A stretch of DNA of 64,000 nt from Salinicoccus sediminis (GCF_000986795.1 NZ_LAYZ01000001.1:558001-622000), one strand, 5' to 3'; shown: positions 36,142 through 46,697, counted from the first letter of the stretch. Made by a program: numbers and translations. The notes: generated by a model from the sequence alone, not told the origin.

Positions 36142-37152
36142 TTATGGTAAATTTGTATAAAAATCCTCAAACTCGGTAAAGGACATCTGCTGTTTACTGT
36201 CACTCAGGGCCGCATCGGGTTCAGGATGCACTTCAGCCATGATGCCGTCCGCTCCTGCTGCGAGCGCGGCTTTGGCACATTCCGCCATAATTTCCTTACG
36301 TCCGGTGGAATGTGTGACATCCACCATGACGGGAAGATGGGTTGCCTGTTTCAAAAGCGGGACTGCAGAGATATCCAGAGTATTCCTGGTGCTTTTTTCA
36401 TACGTCCGGATCCCTCTTTCGCAAAGGATTACGCGGGGGTTCCCTTCTGCAAGTATATACTCGGCAGCGTATAGAAATTCTTCCACTGTTGCACTCAATC
36501 CCCGTTTCAGAAGAACCGGCGTCTGGGATCTGCCGACAGCTTTCAGCAATTCGAAGTTCTGCATATTCCTCGCGCCTATCTGGAATATATCCAGATGCGG
36601 GCGGGCGAGTTCCACATGCCCGGGTGCTGTGATCTCGCTGATTACCGCAAGCCCGTATTCTTCCCTGATCCTAGAGAGTATCCTAAGGCCTTCCTCACCG
36701 AGCCCCTGGAAATCATAGGGGGAAGTTCTGGGTTTGTATGCGCCTCCCCTGATGATGCCGAGCCCCTTCTCCTTCAGCATGGCCGCAACTTCTGCAGTCT
36801 GCCTGTATGATTCCACGGCACACGGGCCAAAAATGTTCACCGTGCCCGGTCCCCCTATTTCATGGCCGTTCACTTCTACAATGGTGTCTGATCTTTTAGA
36901 CTCCCGTGAATAGAGCATCCGCCGTTCAGCGCCATGGTCCCGCCCTTTCCCTGATTCATTGAACAGCGACTGGATCAGTTTTTCAACAAGTTCTCCGGGG
37001 GCCGCTCCATCGTAAATTGATGTGAGCTTTTGTATATAAGCCGCTTCATCCACATCATGACGGGCAATTGCCCCTTTTTGGATGCGTTCATCCAGAAGCT
37101 TCAACAGCTCCATGTCAATTTCAAACAATTCATCTTCCCTGCTGACAGTCAT
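36142..37152 (-). CDS. aroA: bifunctional chorismate mutase / 3-deoxy-7-phosphoheptulonate synthase
   Basis: First enzyme of the shikimate pathway with a fused regulatory chorismate mutase (AroA(G) of Bacilli), 336 residues. The N-terminal AroQ-type domain spans about residues 1-85 (DMELLKLLDERIQKGAIA). The DAHP synthase barrel follows, with GPCAVESYRQ, GAYKPRTSPYDFQG and HSTGRKE. A shorter linker is visible around RMLYSRESKR. GAGGTG precedes the ATG. It lies directly downstream of ytxH, with 68 bases between, and upstream of ccpA, as in staphylococci. Confidence 0.95.
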   Translation of the reverse strand: MTVSREDELFEIDMELLKLLDERIQKGAIARHDVDEAAYIQKLTSIYDGAAPGELVEKLIQSLFNESGKGRDHGAERRMLYSRESKRSDTIVEVNGHEIGGPGTVNIFGPCAVESYRQTAEVAAMLKEKGLGIIRGGAYKPRTSPYDFQGLGEEGLRILSRIREEYGLAVISEITAPGHVELARPHLDIFQIGARNMQNFELLKAVGRSQTPVLLKRGLSATVEEFLYAAEYILAEGNPRVILCERGIRTYEKSTRNTLDISAVPLLKQATHLPVMVDVTHSTGRKEIMAECAKAALAAGADGIMAEVHPEPDAALSDSKQQMSFTEFEDFYTNLP

Positions 37153-37220
37153 ACAAACACCTCATAAAAAATCTAACCACATGCAGACACATGTGGTTAG
37201 TAATATTCATACCATCCTGT

Positions 37221-37682
37221 TTACTCATTTTTCTCTTCATACTTGGACATGTCGACTGTTCTCGCGTCTTTGGTATAATCCTCGCTGACTTCTTCCTGGA
37301 TGGCTTCTTTCTGCGCTTTCATATCGGATTCATCAATCGATTTTACGCGGTTCTTCTCGTCCATTTCACTCTTTTTGACGACAGCCTCGTCCTTTTTGTC
37401 TTTGAGTTTGTCACGGAGTTCATCGGTCTTCTGCTCCGCCTTCTCTTTAAGTGAACTGTCCGACTCATCAGTGCCGAGGTTCCTGGAGAGTTTGTTCGCC
37501 TGGCCTGTGATATCGTCCCTTAAGGCATCACCGGATTTTGGAGCCAGTAGAAGCCCTCCGATCGTTCCGACCGCGAGTCCCAGAATCAGGCCGATTGAAA
37601 AGTCCCGTCCTGTAGACTGGTGCACCTGCTGTTCATATTCCTCTACTCCGTGAAGATGCCGATCTCTGTTATAAGTTTCCAT
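37221..37682 (-). CDS. YtxH domain protein
   Basis: A 153-residue protein with one membrane segment (about residues 27-47, IGLILGLAVGTIGGLLLAPKSG, the YtxH signature) and a long charged, helical tail rich in Lys, Asp and Glu. YtxH proteins are general-stress related in Bacillus; no enzyme function is known. The ATG at 37682 has GGGAGG seven bases upstream; an ATG five codons earlier overlaps the DUF948 stop. It forms an operon with the DUF948 gene, like ytxGH. Confidence 0.85.
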   Translation of the reverse strand: METYNRDRHLHGVEEYEQQVHQSTGRDFSIGLILGLAVGTIGGLLLAPKSGDALRDDITGQANKLSRNLGTDESDSSLKEKAEQKTDELRDKLKDKKDEAVVKKSEMDEKNRVKSIDESDMKAQKEAIQEEVSEDYTKDARTVDMSKYEEKNE

Positions 37683-37696
37683 TTTAAGACCTCCCA

Positions 37697-38257
37697 TTAC
37701 TTGCGGTCATCAAGTCCTGCATTCACGCGATCTTCATCGAGATTGTCATTGTTCGTGGAAGTTTCATTCACTGCCACAGGCAGTTTATCCGGATCCGTTT
37801 CTGAAGTCGTCGAATATCTGGTGGAATAGGCACTGTTGCGCTTCTGCCTCATCTGCCACTTGTCCGCCACTTCCATTGCAACGTTGGACCATTGTACAAC
37901 CTGTGAAATTTTATCTTCATTTTGTGAAATGTTGTGAGTGATGGAATTCGTCACTCTGTCCACAGAGGAATTCAGATTCGTCATTGAATTGCCGATTCCC
38001 TGTACTGCATCAACGACAGAATTCAGTTTTGCAGATTTGCCCTGTACATCTTCTGCAAGACGATTCGTTTTATGCAGCAGGTCTGTTGATTCTCTTGTAA
38101 TGCCCTGAATCTGTCCTTCCACACCATCTAGTGTTTTGGCTACATGATCCAGATTCTTTTTCACCGAAAACAATACTACTGCCAGCGCAATACATAAAAT
38201 CAGAAATGCCACTGCAGCAATACCGGCGGCAATATATAAAACTATTTGCCAATCCAT
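37697..38257 (-). CDS. DUF948 membrane protein (YtxG-like)
   Basis: A 186-residue protein with one N-terminal membrane helix (about residues 5-29) followed by a coiled-coil DUF948 region (about 30-125, LDGVEGQIQGITRESTDLL) and a polar tail. In B. subtilis the homologue YtxG is in the sigma-B-controlled ytxGHJ group. It immediately precedes the YtxH gene. Function unknown; a role at the membrane under stress is the usual guess. Confidence 0.85.
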   Translation of the reverse strand: MDWQIVLYIAAGIAAVAFLILCIALAVVLFSVKKNLDHVAKTLDGVEGQIQGITRESTDLLHKTNRLAEDVQGKSAKLNSVVDAVQGIGNSMTNLNSSVDRVTNSITHNISQNEDKISQVVQWSNVAMEVADKWQMRQKRNSAYSTRYSTTSETDPDKLPVAVNETSTNNDNLDEDRVNAGLDDRK

Positions 38258-38344
38258 TGTAACGCCTCCATCTTCTTTCTTTATTTGTTATTCATTTTAT
38301 AAAATAACCCGAAACACTGCTTTGTAAACATGTTTACAGGCAAA

Positions 38345-39643
38345 TCATGAAAGCAGCTCGGTGAAACGTTTTTCATATTTTTGAATGTCACCGGCCCCCA
38401 TGAATATGATGACAGCCTCTGTATGGATGTTCAGACGCTCCAGGTCCCTGTCGTCCAGAAGTTCCGCACCTGGTATCAGATCCACAAGGTCCCTGCTCGA
38501 CAGCCTGCCTGACTCTTCTCTGGCAGAACCGAATATATCCACTATATATGACTTGTCAGATTCCGAGAGTGCCTCGGCGAAATCGTCAAGAAACGTTTCG
38601 GTCCTGGAAAAAGTGTGCGGCTGGAACACCGTCACTATTTCCCTGCCGGCGTATTTTTTACGGGCTGTCTCAAGTGTTGCACTGATTTCCCTCGGATGAT
38701 GGGCATAATCATCGACTATCACCATGCCGTTCAGGAATGTCTCACTGAACCTGCGCTTGACGCCGGCGAAAGTCATGAATGCATCTTTGATATTCTCCAT
38801 ATCAAGTCCCTCCAGATGACATACCGTAATGACGGCAAGCGAATTCAATATATGGTGGTCGCCGTGCATCGGTATGCTGAATCTGTCCAGTTTTTCCTGG
38901 CCGATGTAAACATCAATATGTGTCCCTTTGGAGTTCGTCTCGATGTTCTCCGCCCTGACATCATTGTTCCCGCCGATTCCGTAGAACCAGACCGGCACAT
39001 CCAGGTCCATATCCCGGACATATTCGTCCCCGCCGTATGCTATGACGCCTTTATTCGCCTGTTTGGCCATGTCTGTGAAGGCATCCACGACATCATCAAT
39101 GCTCCTGAAATAATCAGGATGATCAAAGTCTATATTTGTAATTATTGCGTAATCGGGATGATAGCTTAGAAAATGACGTTTGTATTCACAGGATTCGAAA
39201 GCAAAGTAATCGCTGTTTTCAAGGCCGAATCCCGTACCGTCGCCGATCAGGAACGTCGTCTCCACATCACCGTTCATGACATGGCTGAGCAGACCCGTTG
39301 TAGAAGTCTTGCCGTGGGACCCTGTTACGGCAATGGATGTATACCTGCTCATGAAATCGGCCAGGAAAATATGATACCTGATGACAGGATAGCCAGCCTC
39401 AAGTGCCTTTTTTATCTCTGGGTGATCGTCCTTGAAGGCATTGCCTGCGATATAGGTAAAGCCGTCCACTACGTTATTCTCGTCAAAATCCATTATTTTT
39501 ATGCCTTTGTCCCTCAGCTGGTGTTCAGTAAAGACTTCACTCCCAATATCAGAACCCCGGACTTCATGACCGAGGTCATGAAGCACCTGGGCAAGTGCAC
39601 TCATCCCTGCACCCTTTATCCCTATAAAATGATATTTTTCCAC
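38345..39643 (-). CDS. murC: UDP-N-acetylmuramate--L-alanine ligase
   Basis: Mur ligase that adds L-alanine to UDP-MurNAc in peptidoglycan synthesis, cytoplasmic, 432 residues. The N-terminal UDP-binding [14 protein letters not shown], the ATP loop [12 protein letters not shown] (about residues 108-119) and the middle-domain DFDHPDYF and [10 protein letters not shown] blocks are in order. The start is a GTG; a weak GGTGA site precedes it. It follows the FtsK-like gene by 28 bases in the same direction, the order found in staphylococci. Confidence 0.96.
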   Translation of the reverse strand: MEKYHFIGIKGAGMSALAQVLHDLGHEVRGSDIGSEVFTEHQLRDKGIKIMDFDENNVVDGFTYIAGNAFKDDHPEIKKALEAGYPVIRYHIFLADFMSRYTSIAVTGSHGKTSTTGLLSHVMNGDVETTFLIGDGTGFGLENSDYFAFESCEYKRHFLSYHPDYAIITNIDFDHPDYFRSIDDVVDAFTDMAKQANKGVIAYGGDEYVRDMDLDVPVWFYGIGGNNDVRAENIETNSKGTHIDVYIGQEKLDRFSIPMHGDHHILNSLAVITVCHLEGLDMENIKDAFMTFAGVKRRFSETFLNGMVIVDDYAHHPREISATLETARKKYAGREIVTVFQPHTFSRTETFLDDFAEALSESDKSYIVDIFGSAREESGRLSSRDLVDLIPGAELLDDRDLERLNIHTEAVIIFMGAGDIQKYEKRFTELLS

Positions 39644-39671
39644 GAGTTCACCAATCTTTCTTAAAATGAGA

Positions 39672-41546
39672 TCATCCTCCGATATGCTTCAGATGGGAGA
39701 AGACCCTTTGTTTTGAATCATGAGGCAGGACGGCACCATTCACACGGAGTGCTTTGTTCGATGTCGGAATCTGGATCAGCATATCATTGCCGTCCGTCAA
39801 CGTCTCACTGCCTTCAATGATATTGGATTTTTCATCTCTGAATGAAATGCGGGTCTGCATCATCTGCAGCCATTCAAAACGGATTTTGACGTCCGTCCTT
39901 GTGTGTTTCATGATCAGATGAATACCCAGCGGTTTACCTTTTTTCAGCACCTGTACAATTGTCCTGACAGCATCCGGATTATTGCTTTCAAAGAGCTCGG
40001 AAAGATCATCGATGACAACTGCAATCACACTTTTACGCGCTTCATAGCTGACCCTTTGATTAAAGCTGTTCAGATTCCTGACATGCGCCCGCCTGAACTG
40101 ATTATGCCTGTCATTGAGTTCCTTGAACAGACCGCTCAGTACATCCGGGTCCATTACGGATTTTTGAGGCTGGAACAGATGCGGCAGATTTTTGTAATCT
40201 TCATAATACGGTTTGTCTGATGCAATCAGAATTCTGAATTCATTCGGATTGTGGTTCATCATCAGTGAGATGAGTATATTATCGATGGCATTCGAAGAAT
40301 CAATCTCATTATTGCCGTATACCAGTGTATGGCCCGCCTTTTGAAGTTCATAGCTGAAAATCTTATCATCGACAGTCTTTCCAACCACAAACTTGAAGTC
40401 ATTTTTGCGCAGCTTGAGGCTGCTCGAGGAAAACACTTTGCTGAAAGGGATATGAATCGGGTCCTTCAGCGGGAATTCAATTCCTATATTACTCGTGCCG
40501 ATGATCGGAGCAATGACTCTGAAGCTGTAAAATGGCAGATTCGGCCCAAGATGCTCCCTGAGCCGGGCGATATTGCTCAGTCTGAATGTACGGTCCAGCT
40601 TAATTCCGAAACGGCCTATTATTCCGTTTGTCTTATAGTCAAATATTTCCGCAGGAATGCCGATGGCTTCGAATGCTCCGACCACCTGCCCGGCAAGTGC
40701 TCCGTCTGCTTCGCCGTAATCGTCCGTCCGATCACTGCCGAGCATATGTATCGAAGGCATCGTATATTTCGGCCCCTGCCGCTTCGTTTCAATCTTACGG
40801 TTATTCAGCCGTTTTTTCTTATCATATGGTGTCATGATGACATTGTAAGGAGAAGCCGTTCCCCCAGTTGTTTTCTTCTCAGGAGTTTCTTGTACAGGCA
40901 CGGCCTCTTCACTTTCAGCCGTCTCCTGTCCATGCCTGATCGTCGCAGGCTGTTTCCCCTTCAGATTATACGGATCATCATAGCGCGCCTTTTCGCGCGC
41001 TTCGCGCTGTCTGCGTTCCTCAAGGCGCTTCTGTTCCTTTTTGGCACGCAGAAGCCTTTCACGCTTCAATCCCTCTATGATGGGAGATGTATAGCCCTGT
41101 TCCCTGATTCCGTCATCTTTTTTATCGGCTTCGATATAGGAGATTTCCTTTCTGGAAAGTTCCTCCTTTTTTGTGCCGTGGATTGCAGAGATCAGAGGTG
41201 AAGCACCGGGCAGCGGTTTCTGCCTGATGGGACCACCGACGCCATCTTCATCAGGTTCTTCATGCTTCTTTGTCCCGTGGACTGCTGAGGGAATGTCCCT
41301 TGCTTTTGTAATTCTGAAACTGGAATCCTTCTTTTCCGGCTTTTTCGTCTCCTCAAAGAGAGTCCTTCTCTGTTCCTTTCTGATGAATGAATCTGAATCA
41401 TTGCCATCATCCACGGTTTCACTCTGATGCGATTCCCCATCTTTCTTTTCATCATCAAGTTCCAAAGGGAACCGGAAGCGTTCCCTGTAGCTTTTTTCAT
41501 CTTCGGCTTCTCTGTTGAACTGCCTTCTCCTTCTCGATCTATCCAT
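39672..41546 (-). CDS. FtsK/SpoIIIE-like protein with degenerate P-loop
   Basis: A 624-residue soluble protein. Residues about 1-215 are low complexity and strongly charged (Arg/Glu/Lys/Asp). From about 260 the FtsK/SpoIIIE alpha and beta domains follow ([25 protein letters not shown]). Where FtsK proteins have GATGSGKS, this one has [10 protein letters not shown] (near residue 411), so nucleotide binding is doubtful; the Walker B-like [11 protein letters not shown] remains. No membrane helices and no C-terminal gamma domain are seen, unlike the much larger staphylococcal SpoIIIE-type relatives. The ATG at 41546 has AAAGGTGG upstream. It lies between ytpR and murC. Confidence 0.8.
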   Translation of the reverse strand: MDRSRRRRQFNREAEDEKSYRERFRFPLELDDEKKDGESHQSETVDDGNDSDSFIRKEQRRTLFEETKKPEKKDSSFRITKARDIPSAVHGTKKHEEPDEDGVGGPIRQKPLPGASPLISAIHGTKKEELSRKEISYIEADKKDDGIREQGYTSPIIEGLKRERLLRAKKEQKRLEERRQREAREKARYDDPYNLKGKQPATIRHGQETAESEEAVPVQETPEKKTTGGTASPYNVIMTPYDKKKRLNNRKIETKRQGPKYTMPSIHMLGSDRTDDYGEADGALAGQVVGAFEAIGIPAEIFDYKTNGIIGRFGIKLDRTFRLSNIARLREHLGPNLPFYSFRVIAPIIGTSNIGIEFPLKDPIHIPFSKVFSSSSLKLRKNDFKFVVGKTVDDKIFSYELQKAGHTLVYGNNEIDSSNAIDNILISLMMNHNPNEFRILIASDKPYYEDYKNLPHLFQPQKSVMDPDVLSGLFKELNDRHNQFRRAHVRNLNSFNQRVSYEARKSVIAVVIDDLSELFESNNPDAVRTIVQVLKKGKPLGIHLIMKHTRTDVKIRFEWLQMMQTRISFRDEKSNIIEGSETLTDGNDMLIQIPTSNKALRVNGAVLPHDSKQRVFSHLKHIGG

Positions 41547-41557
41547 ATGAACCACCT

Positions 41558-42148
41558 TTACTTAACTTCAAACGGCTGAGCCACTTCATAACTGTCGTCC
41601 AGGACATAGATACCCTTTACGCCGTCATCTTCAAGATTCAATTCTTTTCTTGAACAAATCATGCCTGTTGATTCCACACCGCGCAGCGTGGAGGGTTTTA
41701 TATACAGACCGTCCGGCATTACCGCACCCACTTTGGCCACTACGACGCGCTGTCCCGCATCAACATTCGGGGCGCCGCATACAATCTGAAGCACTTCATC
41801 CCCGACGTCCACTTTTGTCACATTCAGCTTGTCGGCATCCGGATGCTTAGTCTTCTCCAGCACTTTCCCCACTACAAATTTCGGTGATATATCAAAGTCT
41901 ATACTATCCACGCCGTATTCTTCGAGAACTTTGTTGATCTCTCCGACAATATCCTCTGTGGGTTCGATATTCACCCCTTCATGCATGCTGATTTTCTTCG
42001 AAGCTTTGAAAATGTTCAGACCGATGGTCTCCATGCCCTCTTTTATGACGGTCAGGTCTTCATGAAATTCATAGGAAGGTGATTCCGCTTTTCTGATTGT
42101 CACAAGCAGTACATCTCCAACATGTTCATTATTGTATGTCAGTTTCAT
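41558..42148 (-). CDS. ytpR: YtpR family tRNA-binding domain protein
   Basis: A 196-residue protein with an N-terminal DUF4479 region (about residues 1-85) and a C-terminal tRNA-binding OB fold like the N-terminus of PheRS beta (about 90-196: [53 protein letters not shown]). It probably binds tRNA in the cytoplasm. Three ATGs in a row start the gene; the third (42148) has AGAGG at the best spacing. It overlaps the end of the DUF1444 gene by 20 bases. Confidence 0.9.
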   Translation of the reverse strand: MKLTYNNEHVGDVLLVTIRKAESPSYEFHEDLTVIKEGMETIGLNIFKASKKISMHEGVNIEPTEDIVGEINKVLEEYGVDSIDFDISPKFVVGKVLEKTKHPDADKLNVTKVDVGDEVLQIVCGAPNVDAGQRVVVAKVGAVMPDGLYIKPSTLRGVESTGMICSRKELNLEDDGVKGIYVLDDSYEVAQPFEVK

Positions 42149-42959
42149 CATCATTACCTCTTTTATTATAATTCCTCTGTTTCCCCAGTATGAATACCGG
42201 TTCGAGCTTCTTCTCCCGGTAGGAGAAAGACAGGGAGGTGATCGGTGTAAGCCCTTCGGCAAAGTACTGCATCATCATCTGTGCCATGATATCGTAGCCG
42301 ACGTTATTTTTGACGTCTGCAATGATCAGTACATCCTGATGGGGCAGTCCCACCATCATCTCGCCCTCGCATTTTTCATGCATTTCATCAAGGAACGCTT
42401 CGTTCAGGATGCGCGAGGCATCGTAACCGTCGTTATGGTTGACGAAATAAAAATCATTCTCCTGTATCGTATCCCTGCTGATTTCGATTTTCAGTTCCTT
42501 GAGATTGTTATCTGCAAGTGTACGTATATCCGCCTGCCTCATGCCGAGGGATGAGGCAAGCTCTTCATCGATCAGCCGATAGCTTTTTCTGAAATCTATG
42601 GCGTAGTATATATCGGTTTCGTTCGTGTGGCTGTCTTTTATGAAGTCCACACCGTTCTTCGTCTTATCGGGAAAACTCGTTGAACGGACTACAGGATAGA
42701 TCACCGCCTGTTCGGGGTCGATCTTCTCTTCTTTCATACGTTCAAGCGTTTCATCTATATAGTATACAATTTCATCAGCAAAATTGCTGTCTTTCTTGAA
42801 TTTATCCATCGCTTTGGATAATGAAACATTGATTCCTTTTTTATTATCCTGACGCTCGACTCTGAGCATCTCTTTTTCCCGGTCGAATGAGGTAATGAAG
42901 TCACTGCGTTTCTCACCCAATTTTTCAATCACTTTATCTTTCAGCTGGAAAATATTCAT
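42129..42959 (-). CDS. DUF1444 family protein (YtpQ)
   Basis: A 276-residue cytoplasmic protein of the DUF1444/YtpQ family, function unknown. Its N-terminus ([17 protein letters not shown]), the [13 protein letters not shown] block and the C-terminal [14 protein letters not shown] segment fit the family. GGAGGCA precedes the ATG. It is followed by ytpR with overlapping ends, the conserved Bacillus and Staphylococcus pair. Confidence 0.85.
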   Translation of the reverse strand: MNIFQLKDKVIEKLGEKRSDFITSFDREKEMLRVERQDNKKGINVSLSKAMDKFKKDSNFADEIVYYIDETLERMKEEKIDPEQAVIYPVVRSTSFPDKTKNGVDFIKDSHTNETDIYYAIDFRKSYRLIDEELASSLGMRQADIRTLADNNLKELKIEISRDTIQENDFYFVNHNDGYDASRILNEAFLDEMHEKCEGEMMVGLPHQDVLIIADVKNNVGYDIMAQMMMQYFAEGLTPITSLSFSYREKKLEPVFILGKQRNYNKRGNDDETDIQ

Positions 42960-42975
42960 TGAATTGCCTCCACTT

Positions 42976-43971
42976 CTAATCTTTGGCGGACAGCCTCAGC
43001 ACCTGGTCGCCATCTTTGATGAGTCCCGTCCTTCTCAGCAGAATATAGAATACCAAAGTCAGTACTGCCGGTAAAACGATATGGAACACAAGTATGGATA
43101 TCCATACGTCAGCCGTTGCCCCCATCGTTTCCACCGCCATGATCTGCCCGACGAACCCGCTCGTTCCCATGCCTGCACCTGCCGCATTGTTTTCCATAGG
43201 GAAAAACACTGTCATGATGGGCGCAATGATTGCGCTCGACAGCACAGGAGGCAGTATGATGAACGGGTTCAGCAGTATATTCGGAATCTGGAGCATTGAA
43301 GTCCCCACACCGATCGAAATGAGACCTGAGGCTCCATTATCTTTATATCCTGTAACAGCCAGTCCGACCATGTGGCAGCAGCAGCCGACCACAGCTGCTC
43401 CGGCTGCCAGTCCGCTGATATCAAGCATTATGGCAAGAGCCGCACTTGATAATGGTGCTGTAAGTGTCACGCCGAATACCACTGCCACCAATATCCCCAT
43501 TATAAACGGTCTCTGCTCTGTGGCAAACCCTATGAATTCGCCGATCCCGATCATGAAGTCTCCGATTGCGGGTCCAACGAATCTGGCGATGAGATAACCC
43601 GCGACAATTGTCAGAAACGGGGTCACGATGATGTCAATTTTCGTCCTTCCCGCATAAAGCCGGGCGATTTCTATCGCTGCGATGCTTGTGATATAACTTC
43701 CGGCCACACCACCCATGTCATACGCTGCGTAGCTTACAACCAGTGTGGAGAATATGACAAGCGGTCCTGCTTTCAGTCCATAGGCGATGGCAGCGCCGAT
43801 TGCTGCACCGGTCAGAGCCATCGCCACCGCCCCGATCTCCCTGAGCCCCCCCAGATAAGGAATATAGGTGCCGGCCGTATCAATGATGAGGCCGATGATC
43901 AGCGAAGAAAACAACCCCAGGGCCATAAAAGCCATGCCGTCTATGAACCATCTGCGAAGTAAGCGTCTCAT
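42976..43971 (-). CDS. PTS transporter subunit IIC-like membrane protein
   Basis: A 331-residue polytopic protein with about nine hydrophobic segments, of the PTS_EIIC_2 group. Blocks are DGMAFMALGLFSSLIIG, the glycine-rich YLGGLREIGAVAMALTGAAIG and FFPMENNAAGAGMGTSG. No IIA or IIB domain is fused or encoded nearby, so its ability to work as a phosphotransferase permease is uncertain. It lies four bases after the M42 peptidase gene and is followed by DUF1444 in one apparent operon. The substrate is unknown. Confidence 0.78.
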   Translation of the reverse strand: MRRLLRRWFIDGMAFMALGLFSSLIIGLIIDTAGTYIPYLGGLREIGAVAMALTGAAIGAAIAYGLKAGPLVIFSTLVVSYAAYDMGGVAGSYITSIAAIEIARLYAGRTKIDIIVTPFLTIVAGYLIARFVGPAIGDFMIGIGEFIGFATEQRPFIMGILVAVVFGVTLTAPLSSAALAIMLDISGLAAGAAVVGCCCHMVGLAVTGYKDNGASGLISIGVGTSMLQIPNILLNPFIILPPVLSSAIIAPIMTVFFPMENNAAGAGMGTSGFVGQIMAVETMGATADVWISILVFHIVLPAVLTLVFYILLRRTGLIKDGDQVLRLSAKD

Positions 43972-43977
43972 GTGTAC

Positions 43978-45057
43978 CTACCGTCCTCTCAGCGCTTCCA
44001 CTTTTTCAGAATCGATACCCCTGATCAATTCTGTCAGCATCTTTTTGGCATGCAGATAATCATTGTAATTGATGATGGAGTGGCTGGTGTGGATGTAACG
44101 GGCGCAGATGCCGACTACGGCACTTATGACACCTTCTCCCGAAATGTGGATGCTGCCTGCATCCGTACCGCCCGGCGACTGGTAATATTGATGTTTGATA
44201 TCATTTCTTTCTGCAGTTTCAAGCAGATAGTCACGCATCGGTTTAGAGAGTATCATCGTTCTGTCCATGATCCGGATCAGCGTTCCTTCACCTATTTTAC
44301 CAATGTCATCATCTTTTCCGGCCATGTCATTTGCAGGAGAACAGTCAACCACGAACGCAACGTCCGGATTCACCATGTTCGCGCTTGCTTTCGCCCCCCT
44401 CAGGCCGACTTCCTCCTGGACATTCGCTCCTATATACAGGTCACAATCCAGCTCAGCGTCTTTAAGGGTCTCAAGTGCCTCGATTGCAATCAGGCAGCCG
44501 TAGCGGTTGTCCCATGCTTTGGCAAGCAGCTTATCAGTCCCTTCAAGCACCTCGAAATCCACGTCCGGAACGACAGAATCGCCGGGGCGTATCCCCATCT
44601 CCTCCAGTTCCTCCATGGAGTCTGCGCCGACATCAAGCAGCATGTCCTTGATTTGTGTTTTGCCGTCTTTCTCCCCTTTCCTGAAGTGGACAGGCACACT
44701 GCCGATAATCCCCGTAATCTCCTTGTCCTCCCATGTCCGGATCTTGAATTTATGGCTGAGCATAACATCAGTCGACCATCCGCCGAGCGGTGTGAATTTG
44801 ATCATACCGTTCTTGGTGAGCTGGGTGATCATGAAGCCCACCTCGTCCATATGTGCCGCCACCATCACCTTCGGTGCATTTTCCCTGCCGGATTTCTTTA
44901 CGGCGAAAATACCGCCCAGTCCGTCAGTGATGATTTCATCGGCATATTTACCGAGTTCCGACCGCATATATGCCTGGACTTTGTCTTCAAATCCCGGAGC
45001 GCCGTGAAGTTCGGTCAATGTTTTCATTCTTTTTAAAGTGTTGTCGCCAAGTTTCAT
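43978..45057 (-). CDS. M42 family metallopeptidase (glutamyl aminopeptidase/cellulase M-like)
   Basis: Cytoplasmic dinuclear-metal aminopeptidase of 359 residues, tetrahedral-complex family. Metal and catalytic motifs are AAHMDEVGF (His69, Asp71), AWDNRYGC, the catalytic glutamate in NVQEEVGLRGA, DCSPAND and SPGGTDAGSIH. AAGGGGA precedes the ATG. It probably trims peptides from the N-terminus. It heads a run PTS IIC-like, DUF1444, ytpR, ftsK-like on the minus strand, and diverges from the PepSY gene. Confidence 0.93.
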   Translation of the reverse strand: MKLGDNTLKRMKTLTELHGAPGFEDKVQAYMRSELGKYADEIITDGLGGIFAVKKSGRENAPKVMVAAHMDEVGFMITQLTKNGMIKFTPLGGWSTDVMLSHKFKIRTWEDKEITGIIGSVPVHFRKGEKDGKTQIKDMLLDVGADSMEELEEMGIRPGDSVVPDVDFEVLEGTDKLLAKAWDNRYGCLIAIEALETLKDAELDCDLYIGANVQEEVGLRGAKASANMVNPDVAFVVDCSPANDMAGKDDDIGKIGEGTLIRIMDRTMILSKPMRDYLLETAERNDIKHQYYQSPGGTDAGSIHISGEGVISAVVGICARYIHTSHSIINYNDYLHAKKMLTELIRGIDSEKVEALRGR

Positions 45058-45129
45058 TATAATTCCCCTTTAAAAATTCTATTTTTGCCAGTCCCTGTGT
45101 TAAACTGATTCTGATGGGAGGATTCGTAC

Positions 45130-45426
45130 ATGTCAAAATACATTAAGATTCTAACAGCGATTTTCATCCTTACTGTACCGGTGCTCATATGGTTCAGAAA
45201 ACATCAGCCGATACATCCCCAGAAAATCATCAGACAGCTGCACATACAGTTTGAGGACATCTCATTCATCTCAATAGACTACACGACCAGCACAAGGAAG
45301 CTCCTCGGGATGCACTGTGAGGTCTATACAGGCGTGCTGCATGTCAGGAAGGATGATGCCACAGAAAGGTATCAGTTCATCGCCGATGCCTTCACCGGAG
45401 AGATCATGGAGATCACTTCTTTGTAA
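45130..45426 (+). CDS. small PepSY-like membrane-anchored protein
   Basis: A 98-residue protein with an N-terminal membrane helix or uncleaved signal (about residues 5-22) and an outer PepSY-like domain with the ending YQFIADAFTGEIMEI that is typical of this fold. PepSY domains often inhibit peptidases; a link to the neighbouring M42 enzyme is only positional. GGGAGGA precedes the ATG. Its last 14 bases overlap the convergent MalY-type gene. Confidence 0.78.
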   Translation: MSKYIKILTAIFILTVPVLIWFRKHQPIHPQKIIRQLHIQFEDISFISIDYTTSTRKLLGMHCEVYTGVLHVRKDDATERYQFIADAFTGEIMEITSL

Positions 45427-46615
45427 CTCCCATGATCTCTTCAAACGTTTCACGGATGCGGTCCAGACCGATGAGTACACGCTCCCTGCCGGTAGCCACG
45501 TTGAAACGGAAATGCCCGTTCTTTTTCACATCATATATTTTTCCCGGTGACACAGCAATTCCGCCGATTTCAACAAGTGCTTTGTGCACTGTATCATCAT
45601 CCAGTCCGGATTTTTCAAAACTGATCCATGCAAGGTATGTCGCGTCCGGCTTTTTGAAAGTAAGCCATCCGGACATATGCTCCTCTATATAGTCCTCGAT
45701 CAGCTGGAAATTCTCCTCCAGATGACTGTTCAGCGCATCCACCCATTCGCCGCATTCATTATATGCGGCTTCAATTGCCGTCAGAGCAAGTGAATTCGCA
45801 GCGCCCATCCCATATTTGGATCCGATGGTCTGATTCAGCTTTTTGCGGAAGGCTGCATCTCTCGAAATAAAATAGGAATGCGGGATGCTTGCCAGGTTGA
45901 ACGTTTTACCCAGACCGGTTGTCACTAGGATCCTGTCCCCTTCTTCCATCAGTTCAACCATCGACACAAATGTACCCTTGGGTCTGACAAAGTCCATGTG
46001 GATCTCATCGCTGATCAGGAAAACATCGTTGGCCATGCAGATTTCACGGATTTTACGCAGTTCATCCTCCGTCCATACCTTCCCTGTCGGATTATGCGGG
46101 TTACAGTGGATGTAGACTTTTACATCATCCTTTTGGCACAATGTTTCAAAATGGTCGAAATCGAACGTGTAGCCATTGTCATCTTCTATGAATGGACAGT
46201 CCACAATTTTCCGCTCATTGCCCTCCAGCTGGCCGATGAAGGCATTGTAGCTTGGTGTCGTAAGGATTACCCCATCGCCTTTTTCGGAATGCTGTCTGAC
46301 GACTTCTCCGATCGTGAAGAGCACAGATGGTGCATAAGAAATTTCCTCATCCCGGAGTTCAATACCGAAACGGGAATTCCACCAATGTTTTACCGCCCCG
46401 TAAAATCCCGGATTCTGCCATATTGTATAGCCGAAGATACGGTTATCTATCCTTTGTTTCATCGCATCGGCAATCGGCTCGGCTATTTCAATATCCATGT
46501 CTGCAATCCAGAAAGGTTCCAGGCCGCGTCTTCCAAACAGCGCATCAGTCCCCTCGTACTGGACACTGTATGTACCCTCTCTTGAGATATTTTTATTAAA
46601 ATTGAACTTATCCAA
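45413..46615 (-). CDS. MalY/PatB family aminotransferase or cystathionine beta-lyase
   Basis: PLP-dependent fold-type I enzyme of 400 residues. The PLP lysine is in TTGLGKTFNLASI, and SDEIHMDF and the family N-terminus FWIADMDIEIAEPI are conserved. Members split cystathionine or cysteine (C-S lyase) or transaminate; the exact role is not readable. The start is a TTG at 46615 with GGAGGA six bases upstream; the ATG six codons earlier lies before that site. It is monocistronic, between trmB and the convergent PepSY gene. Confidence 0.88.
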   Translation of the reverse strand: MDKFNFNKNISREGTYSVQYEGTDALFGRRGLEPFWIADMDIEIAEPIADAMKQRIDNRIFGYTIWQNPGFYGAVKHWWNSRFGIELRDEEISYAPSVLFTIGEVVRQHSEKGDGVILTTPSYNAFIGQLEGNERKIVDCPFIEDDNGYTFDFDHFETLCQKDDVKVYIHCNPHNPTGKVWTEDELRKIREICMANDVFLISDEIHMDFVRPKGTFVSMVELMEEGDRILVTTGLGKTFNLASIPHSYFISRDAAFRKKLNQTIGSKYGMGAANSLALTAIEAAYNECGEWVDALNSHLEENFQLIEDYIEEHMSGWLTFKKPDATYLAWISFEKSGLDDDTVHKALVEIGGIAVSPGKIYDVKKNGHFRFNVATGRERVLIGLDRIRETFEEIMGVTKK

Positions 46616-46697
46616 AAAATCTCCTCCAAACATACTGAATGCTGCATATCATTTCTCTATCATTTTATCATTCATTACTGGATAATACACGGCATTA

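Noticed and set aside
40329-41201. A 290-codon open frame on the plus strand
   Set aside because: It is fully antisense to the FtsK-like gene and its translation is Arg/Leu/Phe-rich without recognisable features.
43972-45036. A 354-codon open frame on the plus strand
   Set aside because: It mirrors the M42 peptidase gene almost end to end; the peptidase has all its metal motifs, and the antisense product has none.
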